Shown here: piece after piece, positions 9,382-18,330 of the stretch
Numbering within the stretch: position 1 is the first letter of the stretch
How the letters are laid out: each line of letters opens with the position of its first letter
DNA from: JAMXLO01 sp963812505
GTDB lineage: Bacteria > Pseudomonadota > Alphaproteobacteria > Acetobacterales > Acetobacteraceae
Assembly (NCBI GenBank): GCA_963812505.1
Contig: CAWEVM010000014.1
Span: 62,001 to 126,000 of the forward strand
Direction of reading: 5' to 3'
Length of the DNA: 64,000 bases
Translations under genes and position numbers: made by a program
Notes under the pieces: model-generated
What the model was told of the DNA's origin: nothing
What the model saw: only the letters and a program-made list of their open reading frames with translations
The model's database searches: none

Positions 9382-10513
9382 CTACCGCGCCTGAGCGCTG
9401 GCCTCGCTGCGCGTCGCACCGGCGCGGGCGGCAAGGGCAGCGGCCATGAACTCGTCGAGGTCACCATCCAACACGGCGTCGGGATTGCCCTTCTCCACGC
9501 CAGTGCGTAGGTCCTTCACCAACTGATACGGCGCCAGCACATAGTTGCGGATCTGATGCCCCCAGCCGATGTCGGTCTTGGCATCCTCCACCGCGGTCGC
9601 CGCCGCCTCGCGTTTCTGCAATTCGGCCTCATAGAGTCGCGCCTTCAGCATCGCCATCGCCATCGCGCGATTGCGGTGCTGGCTGCGGTCGGTCTGGCAC
9701 GCGACGATGATGCCGCTCGGAACATGCGTGATGCGGATCGCACTCTCCGTCTTGTTGACGTGCTGTCCGCCCGCACCCGACGCCCGATAGGTATCGACCT
9801 TCAGATCGCTTTCGTTGATCGCGATGTCGATATTGTCGTCCACCACCGGATACACCCAAACGCTGGCGAAACTGGTGTGCCGCCGCGCCGCCGAATCGAA
9901 CGGGCTGATGCGCACAAGCCGATGCACGCCAGCCTCCGTCTTGAGCCAGCCATACGCGCTTGGCCCGCTCACCTGCAGCGTCGCCGACTTGATGCCGGCC
10001 GTCTCGCCCTCGCTCTGTTCCAGCAACTGCACCTTGTAGCCGTGCTGCTCGGCCCAGCGCATATACATGCGCATCAACATCTCAGCCCAGTCCTGCGCCT
10101 CGGTGCCACCGGTGCCGGCATTGATCTCCACGTAGGCGTCGTTGGCGTCCGCCTCGCCCGCCAGCAGGCTTTCGATCTCGCGCCGTTTCGCCTCCTCGGC
10201 CGAGGCACGCAACGCGGTCATCCCCTCGTCGACCATCGCCGTATCGCCGTCTGACTCGGCCATGGCGATCAGTTCCAGCGTGTCGGAAACCTCCTGCTGG
10301 AGCGCACGCAGCCCGTCCATCTGCCCGGCCAGATGGTTCCGTTCGCGCATCACCTTCTGCGCGGCGGCGGCATCGTTCCAGAGTTCAGGATTCTCGGCGT
10401 GTGCGTTCAGTTCGGCGAGGCGCCCCTCGGCGACATCCCAGTCAAAGATGCCTCCTCAGCAGTGCGATCGACTGCTTGATCTGTTCGTTCAAGGCATCCG
10501 ATTCGGCTGACAT
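9382..10513 (-). CDS. prfB: Peptide chain release factor 2, expressed by programmed +1 frameshift
   Basis: RF2 recognises UAA and UGA stop codons and releases the finished peptide. The gene starts at the ATG at 10513 (MSAESDALNEQIKQSIALL), reaches CTT TGA at codons 23-24, and continues in the +1 frame as DWDVAEGRLAELNAH. The total is about 376 residues, the usual size. The UGA-reading motif SPF is in VRISPFDSAARR and the catalytic GGQ is in GAGGQHVNKTESAIR. The frameshift is the classic RF2 autoregulation: when RF2 is scarce the ribosome pauses at UGA and shifts. The gene lies downstream of the PBP1A gene on the same strand, an order typical of alphaproteobacteria. Confidence 0.97.
10441..10456 (-). 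promoter_or_regulatory. prfB programmed frameshift site
   Basis: Read on the minus strand, the site is AGGAGG CAT CTT TGA C: an internal Shine-Dalgarno (10456-10451), one codon, then the slippery CUU (10447-10445), the UGA stop (10444-10442) and a C. This is the same layout as in the well-studied E. coli prfB site, with the internal Shine-Dalgarno three bases before CUU. The downstream +1 frame is RF2. Confidence 0.97.
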
Positions 10514-10543
10514 CACTCACCCACGATCCAGAGGAAGGCGCGG

Positions 10544-13144
10544 CTAATAGATCCCGCCCAGGCTGCTGTCGACTCCGCCATGCACCGTCTGTGCTGCGTC
10601 CGCCGGCGTTGTGCCGTCCGGTCCGGTGGGGGCCGCCGCTACCCCAGACCCCATCGGGTGCGACGCACCCGGTACCTGCTCCGGCTTGAACGCATCTGTC
10701 ACCACGCCGGAGCCAGTATCCCACTGCGCCATCGTCACACCTTCCGGCTGCTGGAAGGTCAGCACCGGCCGGTTCTTCAGCGCGACCGCCATGAAGTCGT
10801 GCCAGATCGGGCCGGCGACCTGAGCGCCCGTCTCGTTGTTGCCGAGTGTCGCCGGATTGTCGAAGCCGACCCACACTGTGGTCACCAGATCGGGCGTGAA
10901 GCCGGAGAACCAGGCATCGGTGAAGTCCTGGGTCGTGCCGGTCTTGCCCGCGATCGGATGGCCAAGCCCGGCCACAACCGGCACGCCGGTCCCGCGAGTC
11001 GTCACTCCCTGCATCATCGTCACAAGCTGGAACACCGACGCCGGGTCGGCGATTGCCTTGCGCTGGTCGGTCAGCGCGGGTGGCGCGCCCTGGCTGGAGC
11101 ATTCACCGCAGGTGATGGCGGACGGCCGCCAGACCACGTGGCCATCGGGATCCTGCACACTGTCGATCAGCGTCGGGATCACCTCGTGGCCGCCCTCGTC
11201 CAGCGAGGCATACGCACCCGCCTCACGCATGACCGTTGTATCCACCGCCCCGAGCGCGGCCGGCAACACGCGCGGCATCGATTCCACCTCATGGAATGCG
11301 ATCGCGTTGTCTGCAATTGCCTGCATGCCGACGGTCTGCGCCACGTGCAGGGTCACCAGGTTCAGCGACTTCTCCAGCGCGACGCGCAGTGGTGTTGGGC
11401 CGCCGAACTCCATCTCGAAGTTATTCGGCCGCCAGCGGCCAGCGGCCGTGTCCATCACGATCGGCGCATCGAGGAAGCGCTGACTGGGCGAAATGCCCTT
11501 CTCCAGCGCGGTCAGGTAGACGAACGGCTTGAAGCTGGAGCCAGGCTGGCGTTGCGCCTGCGTGGCACGGTTGAACTGGCTACCTTCGAAGCTCCAGCCT
11601 CCGACCATGGCGAGCACGCGGCCAGTGGTGGGATCGAGCGACACCAGCGCACCCTGAACGGCAGGAATTTGTCGCAGCGCCATGCGCGGCAACGGTGCAG
11701 GTACCGGTTTGGCGTTCTTCGCAGGCGGCGTGATCGGTGCGGTGGCATTGGGCTCGACCATCACGACGTCACCCTGCCGCATCACGTCCGTCATGCGTCG
11801 CGGCGCCGGCCCAGGCTTGCCGTCCCTCAGCGGCCGTGCCCAGACGACGTCGGACAATAGCAGCGCGCCGGTTCGTGGCTGCGGTATCTGACCGGACCCA
11901 TCGAGCCAGCCGAGCTTTGCCTCGCCATCGGTCGCCTCGAGCACCACGGCAAGCTTCCAATCCGGCAGCATACCCTGCGGCCGTGCCATCTGCCCCAACG
12001 GCTCTGCCCAATTCGTCGCCAGAGCCGGCCCGCCGTCGATATGTCCGACCGGGCCGCGCCAGCCGCCCAGCTTGCGGTCGTAGGCCATCAGTCCGTCGCG
12101 CACCGCCTTCTCCGCGGCAGTCTGCAGGGTCGGATCGAGGCTGGTTCGCACCATCAGCCCGCCCTGCGTTGTCACGTCGGCGCCGAACTGCGCGATCAGT
12201 TGACGCCGGACGTCCTCGGTGAACCAGTCAGCACCGGGAATCGGCTGCGGTCGGCGGAATTCGGATGGCACGATTGGTTCAGCCTTGGCCGCCTCAGCCT
12301 GGGCAGCGGTAACGACGTGATCCTCGGTCATCCGATCCAGCACCCAATCGCGCCGAGCCTTCGCCGCATCGGCGAACTTGAAGGGATTGTAATTGTTCGG
12401 TGCCTTCGGCAGCGCAGCCAGGAACGCCGCCTCCGGCAGCGTGAGCTTGTCCAGCGGCTTGTTGAAATAGGTCTCCGCCGCCGCGGCGACGCCGTATGCG
12501 CCCAACCCGAGATAGATCTCGTTCAGGTAGAGCTCGAGGATGCGCTCCTTCGACAGATTCTGCTCGATGCGCATCGCAAGGATCGCCTCCCGCGCCTTGC
12601 GCGCGAGCGAAACCTGATTGTCCAGCAGCATATTCTTGGCGACCTGCTGCGTGATGGTCGAAGCACCGATCGGGCGTCGTTGGCCCATGTGCGTCATGTC
12701 GAATACCGCAGCGCGCGTAATCGCCAGCGGATCAACCCCCGGATGGGTCCAGAAATGCTGGTCTTCGGCGGAGACAAAGGCCTGCTTCACCAGGTCGGGC
12801 ACCGCTGAATACGGCACGAAGATCCGTCGCTCAGTGGCAAGCTCGGCCATCAGCCGTCCGTCGCCGGCGAAAACACGGCTCATCACCGGCGGCTGGTAAT
12901 TACGCAACCCATCCACGTCCGGCAGGTCGGCGGAGAAACGCTCCCAGGCAACGTAGCCACCGACGCCTGCGACCGCGACCGCCAGCAAACAAACGCCAAA
13001 CAGCCCACCCACGATGCCACGCGCTAAGCGACGGATCAGGCTGCGGCGTGGCTTTCGAGGCGGCAGCAATTGCCGTTTGCGCCCCTTGCGGCTGTCGGGC
13101 GAGGAAGGCGCCAGCTTCTCGCCGGCTGTCGGGGGCTCGTTCAT
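10544..13144 (-). CDS. mrcA: Penicillin-binding protein 1A (bifunctional transglycosylase/transpeptidase)
   Basis: 866 residues from the ATG at 13144 (MNEPPTAGEKLAPSS). A basic cytoplasmic tail precedes a single membrane anchor (about residues 37-65). The glycosyltransferase domain (family 51) has AEDQHFWTHPGVDPLAI, GASTITQQVAKN and ERILELYLNEIYLGLGAYG. The transpeptidase domain has SxxK in PGSSFKPF, SLN in KSLNLVTL and KTGTTQDFTDAW. It polymerises and cross-links peptidoglycan at the inner membrane. The gene sits between the amidase and prfB genes on the same strand, 49 bases from the amidase stop. The C-terminal tail is Pro/Ala/Gly rich. All key residues are present. Confidence 0.96.
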   Translation of the reverse strand: MNEPPTAGEKLAPSSPDSRKGRKRQLLPPRKPRRSLIRRLARGIVGGLFGVCLLAVAVAGVGGYVAWERFSADLPDVDGLRNYQPPVMSRVFAGDGRLMAELATERRIFVPYSAVPDLVKQAFVSAEDQHFWTHPGVDPLAITRAAVFDMTHMGQRRPIGASTITQQVAKNMLLDNQVSLARKAREAILAMRIEQNLSKERILELYLNEIYLGLGAYGVAAAAETYFNKPLDKLTLPEAAFLAALPKAPNNYNPFKFADAAKARRDWVLDRMTEDHVVTAAQAEAAKAEPIVPSEFRRPQPIPGADWFTEDVRRQLIAQFGADVTTQGGLMVRTSLDPTLQTAAEKAVRDGLMAYDRKLGGWRGPVGHIDGGPALATNWAEPLGQMARPQGMLPDWKLAVVLEATDGEAKLGWLDGSGQIPQPRTGALLLSDVVWARPLRDGKPGPAPRRMTDVMRQGDVVMVEPNATAPITPPAKNAKPVPAPLPRMALRQIPAVQGALVSLDPTTGRVLAMVGGWSFEGSQFNRATQAQRQPGSSFKPFVYLTALEKGISPSQRFLDAPIVMDTAAGRWRPNNFEMEFGGPTPLRVALEKSLNLVTLHVAQTVGMQAIADNAIAFHEVESMPRVLPAALGAVDTTVMREAGAYASLDEGGHEVIPTLIDSVQDPDGHVVWRPSAITCGECSSQGAPPALTDQRKAIADPASVFQLVTMMQGVTTRGTGVPVVAGLGHPIAGKTGTTQDFTDAWFSGFTPDLVTTVWVGFDNPATLGNNETGAQVAGPIWHDFMAVALKNRPVLTFQQPEGVTMAQWDTGSGVVTDAFKPEQVPGASHPMGSGVAAAPTGPDGTTPADAAQTVHGGVDSSLGGIY

Positions 13145-13193
13145 GGAGTAGCGGTATGGCGCTTTTCCACGAAACCGACCAGCGGCGAGAATG

Positions 13194-14081
13194 CTAGCCA
13201 GCCATCGCTTTGCCGCGATCAATCTCCGCCAGGTGGGCGGTGGCCGTAAAATAGCCATCGACCGCGCGCCGCATCGCCTCGGCGACCTGCACGCGATGGC
13301 GCGGGCGCCGCAGTTCCGCCTCATCGGCGGGATTGGACATGAATCCCATCTCCACCAGCACGCTGGGAATGTCAGCCGCCTTCAGCACGACGAAGCCAGC
13401 GTGTCGCTCGGGGTTCGGCAACATCGGCAGATCCTGGTCGAGATTGCCAACCATGGAACGAGCCAGCCTGCTCGAGCCGACCCGAGTCTCGCGCCGCACC
13501 AGGCTTGCCAGTATGCGGGCGACTTCGGGCGAGGTGTTGAAGGCGCCACCGCCAAAACGGTCAGCGCTGTTCTCGCGCCGCGCCAGCGCCGCGGACTGAG
13601 GGTCGGAAGCGGTATCGGCAAGAGTATAGACGCTGGCACCACGCACCGCATGATCGGAGAGGGCATCGGCATGCATTGAGACGAACAACGCCGCGCCGTG
13701 CGCCTGCGCTATCTCCACCCTTGTGTCCAATGGAATGAACGCATCGCGCGTGCGCGTCAGCGCGACCCGGTAGCGGCCCTCCGCCTCGAATTGGCGCTTC
13801 AGCTCGAACGCTACGGCGAGCGCCACCTGCTTCTCATAGGTGCCGGAAATGCCGATCGCGCCAGGATCCTTGCCGCCGTGACCGGGGTCCAGCATCACCA
13901 GCGGTAGCGGCGGACGCGGCACGAGCTGCGGCCGTGCCACGGCGGCTGATTGACTGGAAGCGGGCCCCGTGGCGGCCAGCGCCGTGCGAAGCCGGCTGGG
14001 CAAAAGGAAAGTCCCGATAATTCCGGTCCCGGACCCGAGGCGGCCAAGCAGCAGGCGGCGCGAGAGCGGACATGAATCCAT
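13194..14081 (-). CDS. amiC: N-acetylmuramoyl-L-alanine amidase (Amidase_3), exported
   Basis: 295 residues. The amidase cleaves the bond between MurNAc and the stem peptide during cell separation. The N terminus SRRLLLGRLGSGTG followed by a hydrophobic stretch looks like a Tat signal, as in E. coli AmiA/AmiC. Zinc ligands are visible as H68 in LDPGHGGKDPGA, E83 in TYEKQVAL and H137 in VSMHADAL, with the catalytic glutamate in VLVEMGFMSN. There is no AMIN domain before the catalytic domain, so the protein is shorter than E. coli AmiC. It lies just upstream of the PBP1A gene, probably in the same unit, and is divergent from rne. The symbol is by family only. Confidence 0.92.
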   Translation of the reverse strand: MDSCPLSRRLLLGRLGSGTGIIGTFLLPSRLRTALAATGPASSQSAAVARPQLVPRPPLPLVMLDPGHGGKDPGAIGISGTYEKQVALAVAFELKRQFEAEGRYRVALTRTRDAFIPLDTRVEIAQAHGAALFVSMHADALSDHAVRGASVYTLADTASDPQSAALARRENSADRFGGGAFNTSPEVARILASLVRRETRVGSSRLARSMVGNLDQDLPMLPNPERHAGFVVLKAADIPSVLVEMGFMSNPADEAELRRPRHRVQVAEAMRRAVDGYFTATAHLAEIDRGKAMAG

Positions 14082-14683
14082 AGGGAGCTTCTAACATATC
14101 GGATGCAGAATTGCACGTTGCCCATTGATTACGGCTGCTTCACGGCTACGCCCTGTTCCGCCAACCATCGCTTGCAGAGCCCGTCGCTTTGCTTCATGGT
14201 CTGGTCTGCTCCGGTGATATACCTGGGGGAGGCGGTCGAACCGCCGCCGCAGGCAAGGGACTGGCGGCAGCGACGACTGGTGGTCCAGCCGAACCATGAG
14301 ACTCGGTGGGACTGGTTGGGGGGGTCGCCGTCCGCCGCTGCCACGTCACCGCCCGCGCCGCGCTCACAGCGCGCCGGGGATCGGCTGCTTCGATCGGGCA
14401 GGCAGGCAGCCAACCTCACCCGGGGCTAGCTCGGGTCGCCAGGGACTGATTTTCGTCGGAAGCATGCTCGTCATCGGCCAGGCACTAACCAATTCGGCGG
14501 CCATCCCCATCTTGTCAGGTGGGATGATGTGCTGCCGCAGTGCTCGGCCGGATGATTTTCCGATCCTTGAGCGGACGGGCCAGGTCCCCACACCCGTATC
14601 ACGCCTATTTTGCCGCTCGCCGGCGCGCGTCCCATGTGGATCCGCGCCGCGCCGCTGGGCGGCCTACCGGAGTTCAGGACTGA
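14082..14683. other. Divergent intergenic region and presumptive rne leader, no gene seen
   Basis: 602 bases separate the divergent amidase and rne starts. Open frames here are short, arginine/proline rich and unlike any family I know. The stretch contains short G/C-rich self-complementary patches, for example GGCGGTCGAACCGCC near 14233-14247. Long structured 5' leaders that mediate RNase E autoregulation are known in other bacteria, so a long rne leader is plausible, but I cannot place a promoter with confidence. Confidence 0.5.
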
Positions 14684-17512
14684 ATGACCAAGCGTATGTT
14701 GATCGACTCCACTCACACGGAGGAAACCCGTGTGGTGGTGCTGGATGGTAGCCGGCTGGAGGACTTCGATGTCGAAACATCGACCAAGCGCCAGCTCAAG
14801 GGAAACATTTACCTCGCCAAGGTGGTTCGCGTTGAGCCGAGCCTCCAGGCCGCCTTCGTTGAGTACGGCGGGAACCGACATGGTTTTCTCGCCTTCGGCG
14901 AAATCCACCCCGATTATTACCAGATCCCGGTCGCCGACCGTCAGCGGCTGATCGAACAGCAGGCGGAGGAGGCCCGCCGCGAAGAGGAGGAGGAAGATCG
15001 CGCCGCCGAAGCCGCAGCGGGCGATGCGGTCGCCGAGATCGAGCCGTCGGATGCAGTGACGGGCCAGGAGACAGAGCCGGAACTCACTGAATCCGGGGTC
15101 GTGGCTGAAGCACCGGACGAACATCCGGCAGCGCAGCCTGCGGATATCGTCGGCGAAGTGGTCACGGTACAGTTCGGCGCTTCCGAGCCCATCCCGGAAC
15201 CGGACGATCCCGCCTCGGCCGAGCCTGAGGCGGAGAGCATCGAAGCCTCGGTCGACGTGATTGAGGCCGAGGCACCGGCGGAGGTCGTCACGGACGCTGG
15301 CGACGAGACTGCCCTGGTTGCCGAACCGGTTGAGGAGCCCCCGCCTGAGACGGTGGGCGGGGAATCCGACAGCGCAGATGACGCGCGTGAACGCCGCCTC
15401 CCGCCGCGCTATCTGCGCAACTACAAAATCCAGGAGGTGATCAAACGCCGACAGATCTTGCTGGTGCAGGTGGTGAAGGAGGAGCGCGGCACAAAGGGCG
15501 CCGCCCTCACCACCTATTTGTCGCTCGCCGGCCGTTTCTGCGTGTTGATGCCCAACTCGCCACGTGGAGGCGGCATCTCGCGCAAGATCACCTCGCCTGC
15601 GGATCGGCGTCGGCTGAAGGACATCATGGCCGAGCTGGACATCGCGCAGGGCATGGGTCTCATCGTGCGGACTGCCGGCGCCAACCGTCCCAAGGCGGAG
15701 ATAAAGCGTGACTGCGAATACCTGTTGCGCCTGTGGGACGACATCCGGGAGCACACGCTGAAATCGGTTGCGCCGGCGCTGATCTACGAGGAAGCCAGCC
15801 TGATCAAGCGTGCGATCCGCGACGTCTATTCGCGCGACATCGACGAGATCCAGGTGGATGGCGAGGAGGGTTGGCGTGCCGCGCATGAGTTCATGCGCAT
15901 GCTGATGCCGAGCCACGCCAAGAAGGTGCAGCTGTGGAAGAACGGCGGGATGCCGCTGTTCGCCAAGCACCAGGTCGAGGCGCAGCTCGATTCGATGTTG
16001 CTGCCGACCGTCCAACTTCGCTCCGGCGGCTATCTGGTGATCAACCAGACCGAGGCGCTGGTCGCAATCGACGTCAACTCAGGCCGCTCGACGCGCGAAC
16101 GGGGCATCGAGGAGACGGCGCTGCGTACAAACCTCGAAGCCGCCGACGAGGTGGCGCGGCAATTGCGACTGCGCGACTTGGCGGGGTTGATCGTCATCGA
16201 CTTCATCGACATGGAGACGCGCAAGCACAACGCGATGGTCGAGAAGCGCCTGAAGGAAGCGCTGAAGAACGATCGCGCGCGCATTCAGATCGGGCACATC
16301 AGTCATTTCGGCCTGATGGAAATGAGCCGCCAGCGGCTGCGTCCATCGCTGGCTGAGACCAGCTTCATCACCTGTCCGCATTGCGGCGGCATGGGTCATG
16401 TGCGTTCGACCGAGAGTGCGGCGATCCATGTGCTGCGCGGCATTGAGGAGGAGGGCGCGAAGCGCCGCGCCGCCGAGATCGTCGTGTACGCGGCGCCACA
16501 GGTTGTGTTCTACATCCTCAACCACAAGCGCGAGCGGCTGAGCGACATCGAGCAACGCTATGGTATGCGCGTGGTCTGTCTGGGCGACGATGGGCAGATG
16601 ACCTCGCAGTTCCGCATCGAGCGGCTGCGTGCGCAGGCTGTGATCGAGGCGCCTGTGACGGTCACGCAGGCTGAGGCGTTGCCGCCACCGGAGGCCGAGC
16701 CGGAGGAAGAGGTCGCCAGCGACGACGAAGCTGAGGACGAGGCCTCGGAGGATGCCGTCCGCGCTGTGGCTGGCGAAACAGCCGAGGAGGCCGAGCACCG
16801 CCATCGTCGTCGTCGGCGGCGGCGGCGTGGCGGACGACGCGAGGAGGCGCCAGCGGTTCTTGCAGCCGATGAGGTGGCGGTTGGCAACAGCGAAGAGACC
16901 GAGGCATCCGAGACCCCTGTCGAAGGCGTTCCGGAGCATGCCGAAGCCGGCGAGGACGAACAGCACGGCGCTCCGGGTCCGAACCCCGGGGCCAGGCTGC
17001 GTCGCGGCCGTCGCGGTGGGCGACGCCGTCGCCACGACGCCAACGGCGAGATGCCGCCGCACGCCGAGCCTGGTGCGGAGCAGCCGGAGTTGCCGCCGGT
17101 CTATTCCGGTCCCACGCCCGCCGATCCATTCGGCGGACACACATTCGATATCTTTGACGTGCTTGAGCAGACGGAGGACGTGATGCCGCCCGCGACTGCG
17201 GCGAACGCTGTAGTGGTGGAGCCTGAGATCACGAATGTGGCTGTTACGGCCGAGCCGGAACCCGCTCAGACTGCGGCACCCGAGGTGGCCACGCCGGAAC
17301 CAGGGCCGTCACCTGCGATCATTTTGGCTGCTCCGGAACCAGCGCAGGCCGAGGTGGCTGGTGCGGAACCGGAGCCGTTGCCGCGAGCACCTGAACCGGA
17401 ACCTGTGGTCGCGGCGAACGACATCGTGCCAGAACCGGTGATCAAGCCAATCATCATTGGCGGCGAACAGGACGTGGTCCTGGAGAAAAAGCGAGGGTGG
17501 TGGCGGCGGTAG
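14684..17512 (+). CDS. rne: Ribonuclease E
   Basis: 942 residues. This essential endoribonuclease scaffolds the RNA degradosome. The N terminus (MTKRMLIDSTHTEETRVVVL) and the S1 region (KGNIYLAKVVRVEPSLQAAF) are followed by a very acidic insert (about residues 100-235, rich in Glu/Ala). The catalytic domain then resumes at YKIQEVIKRRQILLVQVVKE. The DNase I-like catalytic part has VAIDVNSGRST and IVIDFIDME (about 503). The Zn-link is TCPHCGGMGH (about 562). The C-terminal part is disordered, with two arginine-rich RNA-binding patches (about 705-717 and 770-787) and Pro/Glu/Ala repeats. The large acidic insert inside S1 is typical of alphaproteobacterial RNase E. Confidence 0.96.
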   Translation: MTKRMLIDSTHTEETRVVVLDGSRLEDFDVETSTKRQLKGNIYLAKVVRVEPSLQAAFVEYGGNRHGFLAFGEIHPDYYQIPVADRQRLIEQQAEEARREEEEEDRAAEAAAGDAVAEIEPSDAVTGQETEPELTESGVVAEAPDEHPAAQPADIVGEVVTVQFGASEPIPEPDDPASAEPEAESIEASVDVIEAEAPAEVVTDAGDETALVAEPVEEPPPETVGGESDSADDARERRLPPRYLRNYKIQEVIKRRQILLVQVVKEERGTKGAALTTYLSLAGRFCVLMPNSPRGGGISRKITSPADRRRLKDIMAELDIAQGMGLIVRTAGANRPKAEIKRDCEYLLRLWDDIREHTLKSVAPALIYEEASLIKRAIRDVYSRDIDEIQVDGEEGWRAAHEFMRMLMPSHAKKVQLWKNGGMPLFAKHQVEAQLDSMLLPTVQLRSGGYLVINQTEALVAIDVNSGRSTRERGIEETALRTNLEAADEVARQLRLRDLAGLIVIDFIDMETRKHNAMVEKRLKEALKNDRARIQIGHISHFGLMEMSRQRLRPSLAETSFITCPHCGGMGHVRSTESAAIHVLRGIEEEGAKRRAAEIVVYAAPQVVFYILNHKRERLSDIEQRYGMRVVCLGDDGQMTSQFRIERLRAQAVIEAPVTVTQAEALPPPEAEPEEEVASDDEAEDEASEDAVRAVAGETAEEAEHRHRRRRRRRRGGRREEAPAVLAADEVAVGNSEETEASETPVEGVPEHAEAGEDEQHGAPGPNPGARLRRGRRGGRRRRHDANGEMPPHAEPGAEQPELPPVYSGPTPADPFGGHTFDIFDVLEQTEDVMPPATAANAVVVEPEITNVAVTAEPEPAQTAAPEVATPEPGPSPAIILAAPEPAQAEVAGAEPEPLPRAPEPEPVVAANDIVPEPVIKPIIIGGEQDVVLEKKRGWWRR

Positions 17513-17627
17513 TCGGTAGGCCGTCGCGGCGACGTCAGCCCTGGCGGTGACGACTAATGGTTGTTATTGTCAAATGACTCTGCATGAGTCTCGCCGTTGC
17601 AACACATGATGGGATACCACCCCACGG

Positions 17628-18311
17628 ATGAGCATTGTCAGCCGACTTGCGAGATATGACGACCCGAACAGCCTGGCCTCGCGGATGCGACGCAAACGGA
17701 GCATCAGAATTCGGCAGCTGATTGAAGCGACCTACGCTGAGGAACGTGAGTGTCGCATCCTGGATATCGGCGGTGAGGCTCGCTACTGGCAACTCTTCGA
17801 GGATGACTTTCTCCGCCAGAACGGGGTCTCCATCACGCTACTCAACCACACCGACGAATACGTTGGCAACGCGCCGGATCCGAGCTTGTTCACGATAGTC
17901 CTGGGCGACGGCTGCAAGTTGCCGTTCCCCGACAAAGCCTTCGCGATCGCCCATAGCAACAGCGTCATCGAGCATGTCGGCGACTGGAAGCGCAAGCTCG
18001 CGTTTGCCGCAGAAACCAGGCGGGTTGCGAGGCGGTATTATGTGCAGATGCCGTCGTTCTCATTCCCCATTGAGCCGCACTACGGCATGCCCTTCTTTCA
18101 TTGGCTGCCCGAGCCCGCACGGATCTGGATGCTGCAACATTTCGCGCTCGGTCACTACCCGCGCCTGCCCGACCTGCTCGATGCAGTTCGATGCCACGAG
18201 GATGTGCGGTTGATCTCCCGCCAACAATTTACCTTTTTGTTCCCCGATGCGGCGATCGAGCAAGAGCGTCTTATGGGTTTGACCAAATCGCTGATGGCGG
18301 TGCGAGGCTGA
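17628..18311 (+). CDS. SAM-dependent class I methyltransferase
   Basis: 227 residues. The SAM-binding motif I is CRILDIGGEARYW (about 42-54). The later GDGCKLPFPDKAFAIAHSNSVIEHVGDW has the methyltransferase 11 pattern, in which the acidic loop is followed by the S/NxxIEHV motif. The C-terminal part is aromatic and basic. It follows rne by about 115 bases on the same strand and is convergent with the membrane protein at 18331-19824. The pairing with a polysaccharide-type membrane protein hints at sugar or lipid methylation, but the substrate is unknown. Confidence 0.85.
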   Translation: MSIVSRLARYDDPNSLASRMRRKRSIRIRQLIEATYAEERECRILDIGGEARYWQLFEDDFLRQNGVSITLLNHTDEYVGNAPDPSLFTIVLGDGCKLPFPDKAFAIAHSNSVIEHVGDWKRKLAFAAETRRVARRYYVQMPSFSFPIEPHYGMPFFHWLPEPARIWMLQHFALGHYPRLPDLLDAVRCHEDVRLISRQQFTFLFPDAAIEQERLMGLTKSLMAVRG

Positions 18312-18330
18312 GCCCGCCGCGCGGTTGAGC

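Noticed and set aside
10442..10444. The UGA in prfB as a selenocysteine codon
   Set aside because: The next RF2 residues continue in the +1 frame and the site has the full RF2 frameshift layout.
14471..16015. Minus-strand 514-codon frame opposite rne
   Set aside because: Shadow of the RNase E gene without domain similarity.
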